Of a stretch of DNA of 64,000 nt, positions 1 to 11,945 are shown piece by piece. The notes under the pieces were generated by a model, which saw only the letters and a program-made list of their open reading frames with translations, was not told the origin of the DNA and did not search any database. How positions within the stretch are numbered: position 1 is the first letter of the stretch; each line of letters opens with the position of its first letter. A program made the position numbers and the translations under genes. This DNA comes from Saksenaea vasiformis B4078. Taxonomy: Eukaryota > Mucoromycota > Mucoromycetes > Mucorales > Saksenaeaceae. The stretch covers positions 1 to 64,000 of the forward strand of contig JNDT01001820.1 of NCBI GenBank assembly GCA_000697055.1. Reading direction: 5' to 3'.

Positions 1-342
1 CTTAGTGACAATGAATCCCTCAATATTGGTATTAGGCGATGACTGGGATGTCATCACCGGAGTTATCTGTCTACAGGCTATGAGAAAATTGTCCATACTA
101 ATTGCAAGTGCCACAAATTTTCTCGAAATTGAATGTAGACATCATTACTTGAATTCTCGTTCTTCATATCTCAGTGTCCAATACAATGAGCAGCGCTTTC
201 TCAGTCGAGCATCTTTTTTTTTTCCAATTGAAACGTATATATCATAACACCTCTCCGTAGTCACTAAAACATGTAAACAAGTACGATCCGCGCTTCCACC
301 AATCATAGTGCATAAACGGCAAACTTTTTTCTTACAGGCTGC

Positions 343-584
343 CGCTCTCGCTTCGCTCAAAGGCGGCCGTCGTATGGGAAAGAATTAGAAAAAGACAGAG
401 ATGGTGAATAATATACGTTTTAATTGATAATCAGTGCCTTCTGGTGTTGAGGGAACTTTCCTCAACACCGAAAGACATTAGATCAAGCATTATCAATTAA
501 AAAGTATTATTCACCAGCTCCTTCTCTGTCCTTTTCTGCTCCTTTCCCATACAGCTATTGCTATTGAGCGAAGCGAAAGTCGCA
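343..584. repeat. Nested foldback (inverted-repeat) element
   Basis: The left arm (343-431) and right arm (489-584) are imperfect reverse complements. Both begin or end with a CTTCGCTCAA / TTGAGCGAAG motif, share a GTATGGGAAAG / CTTTCCCATAC block, and meet at the inner pair TTAATTGATAAT / ATTATCAATTAA. The loop between them holds a second perfect 10-bp stem, GGTGTTGAGG (443-452) with CCTCAACACC (460-469). The size and shape resemble a foldback or MITE-like element. I found no open frame inside and no clear target-site duplication. What mobilised it, if anything, cannot be seen here. Confidence 0.75.
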
Positions 585-1735
585 ACTAGTTATATACTAA
601 GCCCGACACCCAGTCTGAGTTGGTAATTGCAATCCAAAAATTCTTATATGTATTTTTCTTCTCTGTTCATTTGATCAAATTGCTGTCTATTGAATGACAA
701 TTTACACTATTTTAAATACATTCGGAGTCCATGAAGGAATCAAGTTGCGTTGAGAGAAGAGAAAAGAAAATATGTATTGTTGAATATACTATTTACCGAG
801 AAGAAGTATAAATTTGCTTGTGTGAGACTTGATTGCCCACAGCCGCGAGATCAGTTAACGGAAAGGGGAGCGGAGGACTACAGGATGGATGGAAGCTCAC
901 ATAAACCAACCCAATCTGTCAGTCGTACAGTTTAAGTCATATGAATGGATTGTTGCAGCAATACTTGCCGAAGAAAGTAAGCAAAACGCAAAGAAAAGAG
1001 TGGGCGGCATCTACAGGACTACCTATGAAGGAACCATATGAAAACAAGATCCTGATCTGCCCATCCAAGACAGCGGCATTCAACGTGCAGAATGGAAATA
1101 TATTCTTGAGTTCATGCAATCATTAAAGGGGCATCGCTTCTGCATGAATATGGTATGGAGTACACGCGACGAGAAGCAAGTTATCTTCCCTCTTATCTTT
1201 TTTCCTCTTTGTATACGTGATGTAATGAACAATACCGCTGACCGAAATCTTTGCAAGGAAGAGAACATCTGCAATTGATGTGTTTCTGATGTTCTCTGTT
1301 ACAAGGAGTGACAGACGTTGACGGTCCAGCGTCTGTTGATATGAGCTGATGGTTGTTTCATAGTCGGAAATGACATCGAACTGTCAGGGTTCTTACATGG
1401 ATAAAGTGAGAAGTCTGAGCGGACGTGAATATGATCATTTGTATTGTCCACGAGATAAGTCCAATAGTTTATGTACTAGTACGAAGTCTACCAAGTTGTC
1501 ACACGATCGTCTTATGTGCTGCGTGATTTGTACGCATTACTGGAACATGATGTGAAAAATGTATCGCTAATGTCAAGAAAAACTACAATGCATCATAGTT
1601 TGGGATAGGCTCGTCGGTTTGAAAAAGACGAGTAGACAACGTTCCTGTCAGGTACCAAATCCAGTGCGTGAGTGTGTGACCGTCTGAGATGACTTTAACT
1701 GTGGTGCGCTGTGTTTCCCACGTTCGTTTGTCTCC
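585..1735. other. Intergenic stretch with no supported gene
   Basis: This stretch precedes the carboxylase gene. Only short overlapping frames occur on both strands near 940-1126, without family resemblance or splice support. Its 3' part must hold the promoter of the downstream gene, but I see no convincing TATA box. Nothing else is claimed. Confidence 0.5.
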
Positions 1736-4296
1736 ATGTCACAACTGCTCTCCCGTGCCCTACACGTTGGCAAACAGCATGTTAAGAAATCATTATCTCT
1801 ATGTATGTGTCGCACTTCAGGTCGTCACCATGGTCGTATAACAGCGCCTGCCCATTGGTACTCTCGAAGGCACCTGTCCATGACACCAAGTTCTACGACC
1901 ACACAAAGGCAGACGATCTCGCCAGCACCATTTTATAAAAAGGTGGCCTATCCTTATAAGCATGTGTATTTATTTATTTACGGTAACGAATTTTCAGACG
2001 TTTGATAAACTGCTGGTGGCAAATCGAGGTGAAATTGCCTGTCGTATTATTAAAACAGCCCGAAAAATGGGGATCAGAACGGTGGCAGTGTATTCTGATC
2101 GAGACTGTGATGCATTACACGTAAAACTCGCAGACGAAGCTGTGTACCTTGGTCCTGGACCGTCTGCAGATTCCTATTTGGCCATTGACCGGGTGATGAA
2201 CGCTGTGCGAGTATCCAAGGCGGAAGCAGTGCATCCAGGCTATGGATTTTTAAGTGAAAATCCCGAATTTGTCAGGGCACTTGAAGCAGAAGGGATTCGA
2301 TTTGTTGGACCGACAGCCAAATCAATTGCTGCCATGGGAGACAAGATCCAAAGCAAACGGATTGCAAAAGCGAGCAAGGTCAACTGTATCCCCGGTTACG
2401 ATGGCGAAGTACGTTGTATAGCCGACGCCATCAAGATAGCCCACGAGATCACATACCCCGTCATGGTCAAAGCAAGCGCGGGTGGTGGCGGTAAGGGAAT
2501 GCGTATTGCGAGGTAAGTTTTTCGAAAGGAGTACTTTGAACGATTCACCCAATTGTGCAGGAATGATAAGGAACTTGAGGAAGGGTACAAACTCGCCAAA
2601 CAAGAATCACAGTCGGCTTTTGGCGATGATCGGCTATTGATTGAAAAGTACATTGATAACCCTCGACATATTGAGATACAGGTTCTAGGCGACTGCCACG
2701 GTAATGTGGTCTATTTTCCCGAACGAGATTGCTCTATCCAGCGAAGAAATCAAAAAGTGATTGAAGAATCCCCAAGTATGCATTTGGATGAGGAAACAAG
2801 AACAAAAATGGGTTTGCAAGCAGCAGCGTTAGCAAGACATGTCGGGTATAATTCAGCTGGTGAGAAATACAAACCAGCGGAAAAGGTGACCCAGACTACG
2901 TTCATTTGCTAAAGCACCTTTTTCTTTTTTCTTTTTTTCTTAATTTACCAGGTACTGTGGAATTCTTGGTGGATGCATCGCGCAACTTTTATTTTCTGGA
3001 GATGAACACACGATTGCAAGTGGAACATCCTATCACAGAATGTGTAACGGGTATCGACTTGGTGGAGCATATGCTTTATTCGGCTGCAGGACATCCGTTA
3101 GCATTAAACCAGAAAGACATCGGCATTCGGGGCTGGGCTATAGAATCACGCGTATATGCCGAAGACCCTGAGAAATATCTGCCTTCTGTCGGCCGTTTAC
3201 TTACATACCAGGAACCAACCCCTCACAGTAATGTACGCTGTGATTCTGGATTCATAGAGGGTTCCGAGATCCACGTGGAGTACGACCCATTGATTTGCAA
3301 GCTGGTAACGAGCGGAGAAACGCGGGATCAGGCTGTTGATAGGATGGCGCGGGCGCTTGATGAATATGTAATCAGGGGCGTCACTCACAATCTTCCACTG
3401 TTACATGGTGTCATCACCCATCCACGATTTCGACAAGGCACATCTATCACGACGAATTTTCTGTCTGAGGAGTATCCCAAAGGATTTCGCAGTAAAGAGC
3501 TGACAGAGAACATCATGTACGAGATTGCTGCTATGAGTGGTTCACTGTGGGCAAAGAAGGAAATGGCAATACAGCCTCATGTAAATCAATGGGACATCTG
3601 GGTGCAAATGACCGAAGAACGTAGTCAAAAGGCGTACGAAACAAAGATGACGCTTAGAAAAATTGGAAATACATTTGAGGTAATATGATCGCTGTTGTTA
3701 ACAGACGATGTCGTTGCTCACGTGCGCAGTCCACTGGTGCCCTCGGAAAACTTTGTTTTAAAACGAGATGGCCAGTCAATGGACTTTTAGCGCACACCTT
3801 GATTAATGGAAAGACGGAAGATCGCATAATGCAATACTTGGATACAATGGATTGTGGATTTAGGATTCAATGCGACGGCAGCTTGGTATGTAGGGAGTAA
3901 AGGAGTCATGTCAAAGGGTGTTGTAGATACTAAAACATTACATACATAGTTTAAAGTAGTGATCTTGAACGATCGGCAATACGAATTGAATAAGTACATG
4001 AAAGAGAAACCTAAAGAACAGGAGAGTAGTGTGATGTTCAGTCCTATGCCGGGTAAAATCATTAGTTTAGCGGTGAAAGAAGGTGATAAGGTAAACAGAT
4101 ATGGCTAGCTGCTAAGTGGGACGGGGACTCACTTTTTATTTAGGTTGATGAGGGTAGTGAGCTGGCTGTTGTGGAGGCCATGAAAATGCAGAATGTCTTG
4201 CGAACTCCGCGAGTCGGCCGAATAAAACGGATCCATGTTCAGCCAGGTCACACCGTCAGAACCGGCCAAACCTTGATTGAATTCGAAGACTCATAG
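1736..4296 (+). CDS. PCCA: Propionyl-CoA carboxylase alpha subunit, mitochondrial
   Basis: Biotin-dependent carboxylase converting propionyl-CoA to D-methylmalonyl-CoA in the mitochondrial matrix with a beta subunit that is not in this window. Seven exons splice in phase: 1736-1942, 1998-2512, 2561-2859, 2952-3679, 3730-3885, 3950-4090, 4144-4296, giving 732 aa, close to the animal subunit. Residues 1-68 are rich in Arg/Ser/His and lack acidic residues, like a presequence. The biotin carboxylase domain starts at [14 protein letters not shown]. The ATP-grasp loop [12 protein letters not shown] and the signature [13 protein letters not shown] follow. The C-terminal biotinyl domain carries EAMKMQN with the acceptor Lys near residue 696. 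The stretches [12 protein letters not shown] and IPGYDGEV and the C-terminal layout favour PCCA over methylcrotonyl-CoA carboxylase. Exon 5 needs acceptor GCGCAG at 3729; the nearer ACAG at 3704 would give a 25-nt intron and break the frame. Confidence 0.9.
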
Positions 4297-4522
4297 AATA
4301 TAACCATTTGTAAAACTTATACTCGCTCTATTTCAATAATACTACTTTTAAATCTTAAATCAGTTTCCATGACCCATGACAGCTTGGTAAAAAGGAAAAA
4401 AATGTCGCGCGTTGTGTGACTACAGTTAAGCGTTGCACCTGGGCGCCCGCATTCGAGAAGGAAAAAAAAAGATACACTCCGACTTCTTTTTTCTTTATCT
4501 CTTCCTTCGTTTTTGCTTTGCA

Positions 4523-6795
4523 ATGAAGTTTGGTCATACTCTGAAAACCTCGCTTAATCCAGAATGGACGTCGAATTACGTTGGTAAACAACTGCAATGA
4601 GTGAAACCTTGGAGAAACAACCGAACTAAAACGTTTGCGAGGTAGCCTATGACGACCTAAAATGGTTTCTTAAGCGACATAGTCGAGATCGCATATGGAC
4701 TGAGGAAAGCGAGAGTCAGTTTGTTGAACTTTTAGAGAAAGAACTGGACAAGGTGTACAGTTTCCAGCGCGTGAAGCTTGGTGAGATCAATTCACGTATC
4801 GAATCTGAAACAAAAGAAGTCGATATCCTGTGCCAAAAAGAGAATCCCGAAGAAGATGAATTTACTACTTCTGAGATGGAACTCGGACATGTCATTGCTG
4901 ATGTTCATGATTTGGCCAAGTTTACTCGATTGAATTATACCGGATTTTTGAAGATCATCAAAAAACACGATGTAAGTGGTCTGGGCCAATCGTCAGACGC
5001 ACGTGCCTCTGATTGGTTGTCCGCTGGTTAGAAAATGACAGGGTGGCCGTTGAAACCAATGTTTGGTGTCCGATTGAATGCCAAACCCTTTTACAAGGAG
5101 AACTACGACGCTCTCATTGTCCGTATATCCGCGCTCTATGATCGTGTGCGTACAAGGGGTAAAGAGCGCAGAGGTGATTCGTCTGCGGGAGGAAAACAGG
5201 CCGCATTCGTGCGTAACACAACGAAATATTGGTACATAACTCATGCACGGACCCCCTTTCCTATTGTTGCTAATCATTGGCGTCATTTACCAGGGTCCAT
5301 CCAGACAACATTACTGAACTGAAGCTTATTATTCTGAAGCATTTGCCAGTACTAGTGTTTAATCCAAACAAAGAGTTCGAAACCCAGGATTCGGCTATCA
5401 CTAGTATTTATTTTGATAATGACGACTTTGATTTGTATATGGGACGCTTGGAGAAAACAGAAGGTGCGGAAGCCATCCGTATGCGCTGGTATGGTGGCAT
5501 GGATTCCAATACTATTTTTGTGGAGCGCAAAACCCACCGCGAAGACTGGACAGGTGAGAAGTCCGTCAAGGCCCGTTTCCCCATAAAGGAAAAGTACCTC
5601 AATTCCTTCTTGGATGGAACCTATACCACGGACGAACTGTTTGCCAAGACAAGACAGAAAAAATCGGAAAAAGAAGTACAAGAACTTGAACAACTGGCAC
5701 AGGAAGTACAGTACCGTGTTCTGACCAAACGTCTGCATCCTATGATGCGCACATTTTACAACCGTACTGCATTCCAGCTACCGGGCGACGCACGTGTACG
5801 TATCAGTCTAGACACGGAATTAACACTTGTGCGAGAAGACAACATGGACCGTCCACGTGCCGGAGATAACTGGCGGCGGATGGACATTGGCGTCGACTGG
5901 CCGTTTAAACAACTTCCAGAAAATGATGTCTGTCGATTTCCTTATGCTGTGTTGGAGGTCAAGCTTCAAACACACGTGGGTCAGGAACCGCCTCAATGGG
6001 TCGTTGAGCTGGTGAACTCACATCTCGTTGAATCTGTTCCCAAATTCTCGAAATTTATACACGGTTGCGCCACACTGTTGGAAGATAAAATCAACGTCTT
6101 GCCTTTCTGGCTACCGCAGATGGATACGGATATCCGCAAGCCACCTACTAAGTCCTTCGGTTTGTCGCGACCTGCGATCGAAGGCGATACCACCGCCGCT
6201 GACGATCGTGGCAGTAAATTAACCACGGATGACCATGTTCAAATTCGTATGGCTGAGGCGACCGAAAGCACACCCCTTGTTCACCCTACAACAAGCAAAG
6301 GCCTTTCTCCGGCTGGTCTTAAGTCACTTTTCAAAAAATCCAAGACTACCTTTTTACGTAAATCCGCCACGCGTGCACGGGCCAGCGTACCACAAAAAGC
6401 TCCGCCAGTCAAGACCTACTTCGCCAATGAGCGTACATTTTTGCACTGGCTCCACTTTACCGTCCTGTTGGGCGCCTTGTCCTTGGGCTTGCTTAACTTC
6501 TCAGACAAAGTAGGACAAATTTCAGCCGCCATCTTCACGCTACTCTCTGCCGGCGTCATGCTCTATGCATTGTACCATTACCACAAGCGCACCAGTCGTG
6601 TAGAGAAACGTGATACGGGAGAGTATTCCGACAAGTATGCCCCTGCTGTACTCACAAGCCTGATGGTAGTGGCGGTATCAATTAACTTCTACCGTAAGTC
6701 GAGACTCTACAAGAGAATGTACATTCTTTTCTTATGTGGTAACTTTTTGTTCTATAGTGCGACTAGCTATGGACGGTTTATCGCAAGGAAATTAA
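4523..6795 (+). CDS. VTC4: Vacuolar transporter chaperone 4, polyphosphate polymerase
   Basis: Catalytic subunit of the VTC complex, which makes inorganic polyphosphate from ATP and moves it into the vacuole or acidocalcisome. Five exons: 4523-4583, 4646-4971, 5032-5231, 5294-6693, 6758-6795, giving 674 aa. Residues 1 to about 150 form an SPX domain (start [29 protein letters not shown]), which in this family senses inositol pyrophosphates. The tunnel domain follows, with [53 protein letters not shown] and YAVLEVKL, all diagnostic of Vtc4 and covering its substrate- and metal-binding strands. Three hydrophobic segments near the C-terminus (for example [19 protein letters not shown]) form the VTC membrane domain. 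A last intron places a short tail, [12 protein letters not shown]. The acceptor of exon 2 (GAGGTAG) is fixed by frame. Confidence 0.94.
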
Positions 6796-7056
6796 ACAAA
6801 GTGCTACTTGTTTTTGTTACACCATTCTATTCAAAATTAAACTTGGATAATTCAAAACTCAAAAGGTCATTTGCTTAATGGGAAGAATAAGAACCCTTTA
6901 GAATGGCACTATGGAAGTGTGCGACGTCTTCTCTGTGGTACGCAAATGAAAAAGTGTAAGCAGACTGATAGTGTATTGGTCTATGAGGGAAAGGTAGAAG
7001 TGGATGGCAAAGAAAACGGGTTAGCCGTTGATAAAGATATCAATTCAAGTTTCACT

Positions 7057-9014
7057 CTACTCATCTGGCAATACTTTGCCAGGGTTCATAATATTTTTAG
7101 GATCAATCGCTGATTTGATCGTCTTCATCAGGTCCACAGTGTTGTCGCCCAGTTCCGCTCGCATGTAATATTTCTTGCCGCAGCCTACACCATGCTCTCC
7201 CGAGATCGAGCCTTCCATTTTGATAGCTCTTTCAACCAACTCTTTGTTTAGCCGCTTTGCTTCCGTATACTCTTCGGGCTTCGACTTGTCAAAAAGGATG
7301 AACACATGGAAATTTCCTGTTTGTACCTGTCAGCATTTTTTACTGAACGCGTTTCTCCTTCCTACTTACCGTCGCCGACGTGGCCGACGATGGGGCACGG
7401 CAATGGCGATGCTTTCATAGCCGCCTTCGTTTCGTCGATAATATCGGGCAAACGGGATACGGGGACAACCACGTCCGTTGTCCAGACAGATGCGTTTTCC
7501 TTAAGCAAGGTCGAACTCCACAGAGCGATCTGGGAGGGCCCAGGTCAGTTAATCAAAGAAGCAATGCCTATTGCTGTTCTCACCTTGCGCCCTTCCCATA
7601 ATTCTTCTTTTTCCTTTGCTGTCTTTGCGTACTTGAATTGACCACCTTGATGTTTCTTTGCAATTTCAGAGACAACGTTAATTTCATGTTCTATTTGGGC
7701 CTTGGATCCTGCAAACTTGAAAAACAACGTTGGCTTAGTTTCATATCCCAATTTGGGATTGGCCAGGCACACAGCTTTCATCATCAGGTCGTCTAGCAAT
7801 TCAACAGCACCAATCTGAACACCGGCACGGATCAGCTCAGGTACAACAGCAGCCGCGTGGCGGATACTGGGGAAATCGCATACAGCCACTAAGGAACATC
7901 TTTCGTCATTGATCTATGCTACTTAACGGCTCCACCTAACTTTACCTGACTCTTCCTCTGGCATAACAGCCAGCTTTAAAGTAGCTTCTGTGACGATACC
8001 CAACGTTCCCTCGGAGCCAACGTAGAGACGTGTAAGATCATAACCAGCAGAAGATTTTCTAAGAGCGAATATGGTTGTCAGCATTGTTCTTGGTTTAACT
8101 TTTTTTTTCTTGGTCCTGACCTCGGTCTCTGCCGTGTTTTGATCACTTGACCGTTTGGCAAAACCACGGTCAGATTAATCACCCAATCTTTCATTGTACC
8201 GTAGCGAACAGCATTCGTGCCTGAACAGCCTGTGCCTACCATACCACCGATACACGCACTACCACACAAAGAAGGATTAGAGCTATGATTTGTTTTTTTC
8301 TCTGTTTGCTTTACCCAGGACCAGGATCCAATGGGAAAAAGAGTTTTTGTTCTTTGAGCATGGCATTAAGTCGTTCCCAGTCAACACCGGGTTGAACAAC
8401 GATATCCATGTCCTCGGGATGAAATGCTACGATGTTATTCATATGCTCGGTGAACGAGAGGCAAATGCCGCCTTGAGGTGCAGCAAAATGGCCTTCCAGC
8501 GATGTACCACCCGAAAATGCGATGACAGGCATGCTAAAATACGTATCTTCAGACATAGTTCTTCTTCATGGACCACTTTTTTTTACCCTAGATCATTGGC
8601 GACACGGACAATGGCGACAACTTCTTCCGTGGATCGAGGGTACACTACAATGTTGGGAGCTCCCTCATTGTGATAACTGTTGTCAGAATAGCCATGGGCT
8701 TGCAATGTGTCTTCATCGACAGTAACATGTTCGGGTGGAAGCACCTTTTGTAGCTCATGGAAAGCACGCTGGATCGTAGCTTTGCTAGGTACAGATGTGG
8801 GCGATGCTTGAGCCGACACTGGAGCCGGTGTTGGTGGTGTTAACGAGGCGTTTGCATACCAGTAGCCTCCGCCAGCAGCCGCGATGGCAGTCGCCAGCGT
8901 CGTTGCCCCACGTTGCCAGCTATTAACAGGACGTGTTACGGAACTTGTCGCATAGGCTCGAATTGTTGTATTCCCAAGCTGTTTAAATGCCACGCGACGC
9001 CCCAAATGCCACAT
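7057..9014 (-). CDS. DLD1: D-lactate dehydrogenase (cytochrome), mitochondrial
   Basis: FAD-dependent oxidoreductase passing electrons from D-lactate to cytochrome c at the inner mitochondrial membrane. Seven exons (minus): 9014-8587, 8533-8315, 8258-8121, 8058-7946, 7888-7584, 7529-7370, 7316-7057, giving 540 aa. The N-terminus is basic and Ser-rich, followed by a weakly hydrophobic segment ([17 protein letters not shown]), consistent with a presequence and inner-membrane anchor as in yeast Dld1. FAD-binding motifs are [27 protein letters not shown] and [12 protein letters not shown]. The C-terminal oxidase domain shows VGHVGDGNFH and [10 protein letters not shown], the usual substrate and flavin contacts. 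The third exon starts after GTGGTAG; using the nearer CATAG would need a 32-nt intron and add residues absent from the family. The gene is convergent with the polyphosphate polymerase gene. Confidence 0.92.
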
Positions 9015-9076
9015 ATTCTGAAAGCTCTAGAGCAGTAAACAAACCAAGGGAAAAAAGTCAGAATGGTTGGGGCGTG

Positions 9077-10166
9077 CTAATGCAAAAGAATGCGTATGTG
9101 AAACCAGACATGGTTCATATCCCGCGCATATGGATGGGGAACAAAACTACTGGATTTTGAATACCCATTTGCGTCTATTCGAAGATATTTGACGTTACTT
9201 CCAGATAAACTCTGCGTCTTGGAGCACGTATTTTTACGTTTATCCGACGCTGTGATTTTCGTATCATACTCTTCCATGTTACGTTTGTGTCATTGATAGC
9301 TTTCCATTATCTAAGGCAGAGACAGGAATTCATTGTCTCGTGCAAATGACGTGATAAAGATAGGGCTCGATATCTGGTGTTCGAGATAGGATACCATCGT
9401 CTCGTGCAAACGATCAATCAGTGATCGAATTTTTTTATTTCATGCAAAGAGTGTGTGAAAGGTACGGTGTTCTTTATCTCACACAAAAAGGATGTCTCAG
9501 ATAACGGGAAGTGATGCATATTTAAAGCGAGCACTTCTTTTTCCTTTTTTTCTTCTTCTTCTTCTTCTTTGGCTCTGTTGGTACAAACATCCCCGGTACG
9601 GATGTCGACTTTTTATTACATATCCAGGATCACTCATTTTTTTTTGTATGCCGTTTAGGCTGCATGACCGCTGTCCCGAACCGTCTTGGCCGTGTTGGTG
9701 CTTTATGCCCACACTCAAAGTACGTAAACGTTGTCTCACACACACACTCAGTATCGTTCATCTTTCGCAATAGATTGCCAGACGATGTATAGCTTCAAGT
9801 CCTCTGCACGCTGTCTACAATGGCCGCTCCTAAGCCATCGGGTCACCCCCAAACTCTCGCCGCCCCCACCGCTTCAGGTGCGGGGCTTTGCTTCCGTCAA
9901 TGGGCGGAATTACCCATTCGGGGGGTAAGTGAAAAGATATCAAAGCATCTTTCATTTACTAACCATGAATTATTTTTTATGCTGCCTGAATAAATTTTGC
10001 GTTCACTGGAGAGACCAAGTTCATGCAAGTTGATTAATCTTCAGACGAAACATTGATGTACTAATGGCCGCATATTCGATTCTTCTTTAGCGCAAACTTG
10101 TCTCTTCAGAGGCGCAAGATTTATTTAGTGTAGCGTAAAATATAATTCAATAAATAGTATATCCAC
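9077..10166. repeat. Dispersed repeat, copy 1 (divergent gene heads plus promoter)
   Basis: About 1.1 kb that recurs inverted at 32449-33560. In the minus direction it holds an ORF from 9277 to 9077 starting MEEYDTKITASDKRKN. In the plus direction an ATG at 9784 opens a basic, Ser/Arg-rich frame (MYSFKSSARCLQW; later VRGFASVNGRNYPFGG) that ends exactly at a consensus donor, GGTAAGTG, at about 9925. It is followed by intron-like sequence with TTTACTAAC. Between the two starts lie a T/CTT-rich tract and degenerate minisatellite units around TCTCGTGCAAA. The plus frame looks like a mitochondrial presequence exon, but no downstream exon was found, so this is probably a gene-head fragment. The parent genes are unknown. 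Confidence 0.7.
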
Positions 10167-10223
10167 TATGGATGGGATAGGCGCGGCTATTTGTTCGGAT
10201 TTTTTTCTTTTTTATTTTTATTC

Positions 10224-11912
10224 TTAACGTTGGTTGAGAGCGACGTACACTCTTTCCAGAAAGTAAATTTCCCCAATGTATAGAGCCATCAGGTTTGCCA
10301 TGCTCGTCAGCACACTGTTGCGTACCTTATTCCCGATAATGGGAATTGTTTCTTGATTTTCCTGGAATAAAATTACGAACATTCATGAACAACTTCCCAA
10401 TTTTGGATTCTGGATTGATTTGAATGGCTGTCACTGACGCCAAATCCAATTCTTCAACTTCCCAAACTTTGATTGCGATTGTTCGAAAGAGAAGTGAGGC
10501 TGTTCTTCCGTCATTGGTGGTATCATTGGTAGGACTCGTGTCGGCAAGAATCCACACGGTTATTGGTCGTAAACGAAGGTCAGTTGGTTACGCTGTTGCA
10601 ACCACGCAAGAACTGATAAGTGGATGGGTCATTAAACTTTGAACGAACTTGCCGAAGCTGCACCAATTCGTCGAACATATACAGGGGGATAATTCACCAA
10701 TGCTGTCCCGGCGTTTTTCTCATTCATTCTACATTTTTACAACCCTTTGATCGAGATAAATTCGGGTTGCCTTGGTCTGAGAGAATACATTGGTGCTCGA
10801 CGCTCCAATGGCGGGAATATGATCAACATCCAAGCGAATTGTTGAGGTGACACTATGGGGAAAAGGTACCGACAATTCACCTGTTTTTGTCATTTTCAGG
10901 TAAATAGTCGGAATCATTGTATCAGCTTCAAGACATACTTGGCAGTAATGTGCTACACTGCAACGATTATCTACCTGAAAATGACAAAAACAGGTGAATT
11001 GTCGGAAACGCCTTTCCCACTGTGTGAGCAGAGCATTGAACGATTTTGTGCCTATCACAAGCTTGTTCATGTTGTCGTTTTCCATGACAGAAACTTGCAT
11101 ATCTGGGTATTGGGCATCGTCTTCTTCAGGAACGGATGACGCGGGACACCTGCTTGAATCGTTCAAAATGCACATCAAGGCAAGGCAGTCGAGGGGTAGA
11201 TTTGGGTGCAATTCACCAATAAATATTGACCATGGTTTACAAGAATGGCACCTTCAAATATCCTTCAACAATAATACGCAAGTCATCTTCGCCGTGTCCA
11301 ATCTGCGTTCAAGAATTTGCAAATTGCTGTCTGTGAGCTCCATATACGATTTCTTATCTGCTCAGTTCTTCCATTGTGTTAGGGAGATGGCTTGATCAAA
11401 TTGCGGGGTATGATTAACTGACTCCAAGTTCCCTTCTAATCCAATCATTTCTTTGAAGGTTCGTTTGTTTGGCGCGGAAAACGATTGAAATTGTGGGAAT
11501 GGTTGGCCAAATTGGGATTCTAGCAATCTCGAGATGTTCCTTGGGGCACCAAGAAGATTATGATGTTCGCCGTGATGATCTTTAAACAATAAAGGATGTG
11601 CATCCACCAGTTGTGCAGCCACTAGCCTGTTTTCTGCATTATAGGCGAAAGATGCTTCACATCAAGAGCCAAAAGTAGACTGTTGTGATACTCCTGTGCC
11701 GTATTTGTGAGTGAATTCTTAGGAGTTGGCAAAATATCGTCAACTTGGGACACGGTGACATTTCCGGTGGCATCATCTTCAAAACGTTTTCCATTGTTTT
11801 GGTTATGCGTGTGCACATGTCGCTCAAAGTCATCAGCGTAGATGTATTCGCCAGCACAAACAGGACAGATCAAGTAACCTTGGGCATTCCTCATGACTTT
11901 GATTGACTCTGC

Positions 11913-11945
<33 letters not shown>

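Noticed and set aside
3680..3704. A 25-nt intron in the carboxylase gene
   Set aside because: Too short and leads to a stop; the acceptor at 3729 gives a 50-nt intron and keeps the frame.
1962..4296. Methylcrotonyl-CoA carboxylase alpha as the identity of the biotin carboxylase gene
   Set aside because: The segments [20 protein letters not shown] and [12 protein letters not shown] and the C-terminal linker fit propionyl-CoA carboxylase alpha better.
8283..8314. A 32-nt intron in the D-lactate dehydrogenase gene
   Set aside because: The acceptor 24 nt further gives a 56-nt intron and the family sequence GPGACIGGM without extra residues.
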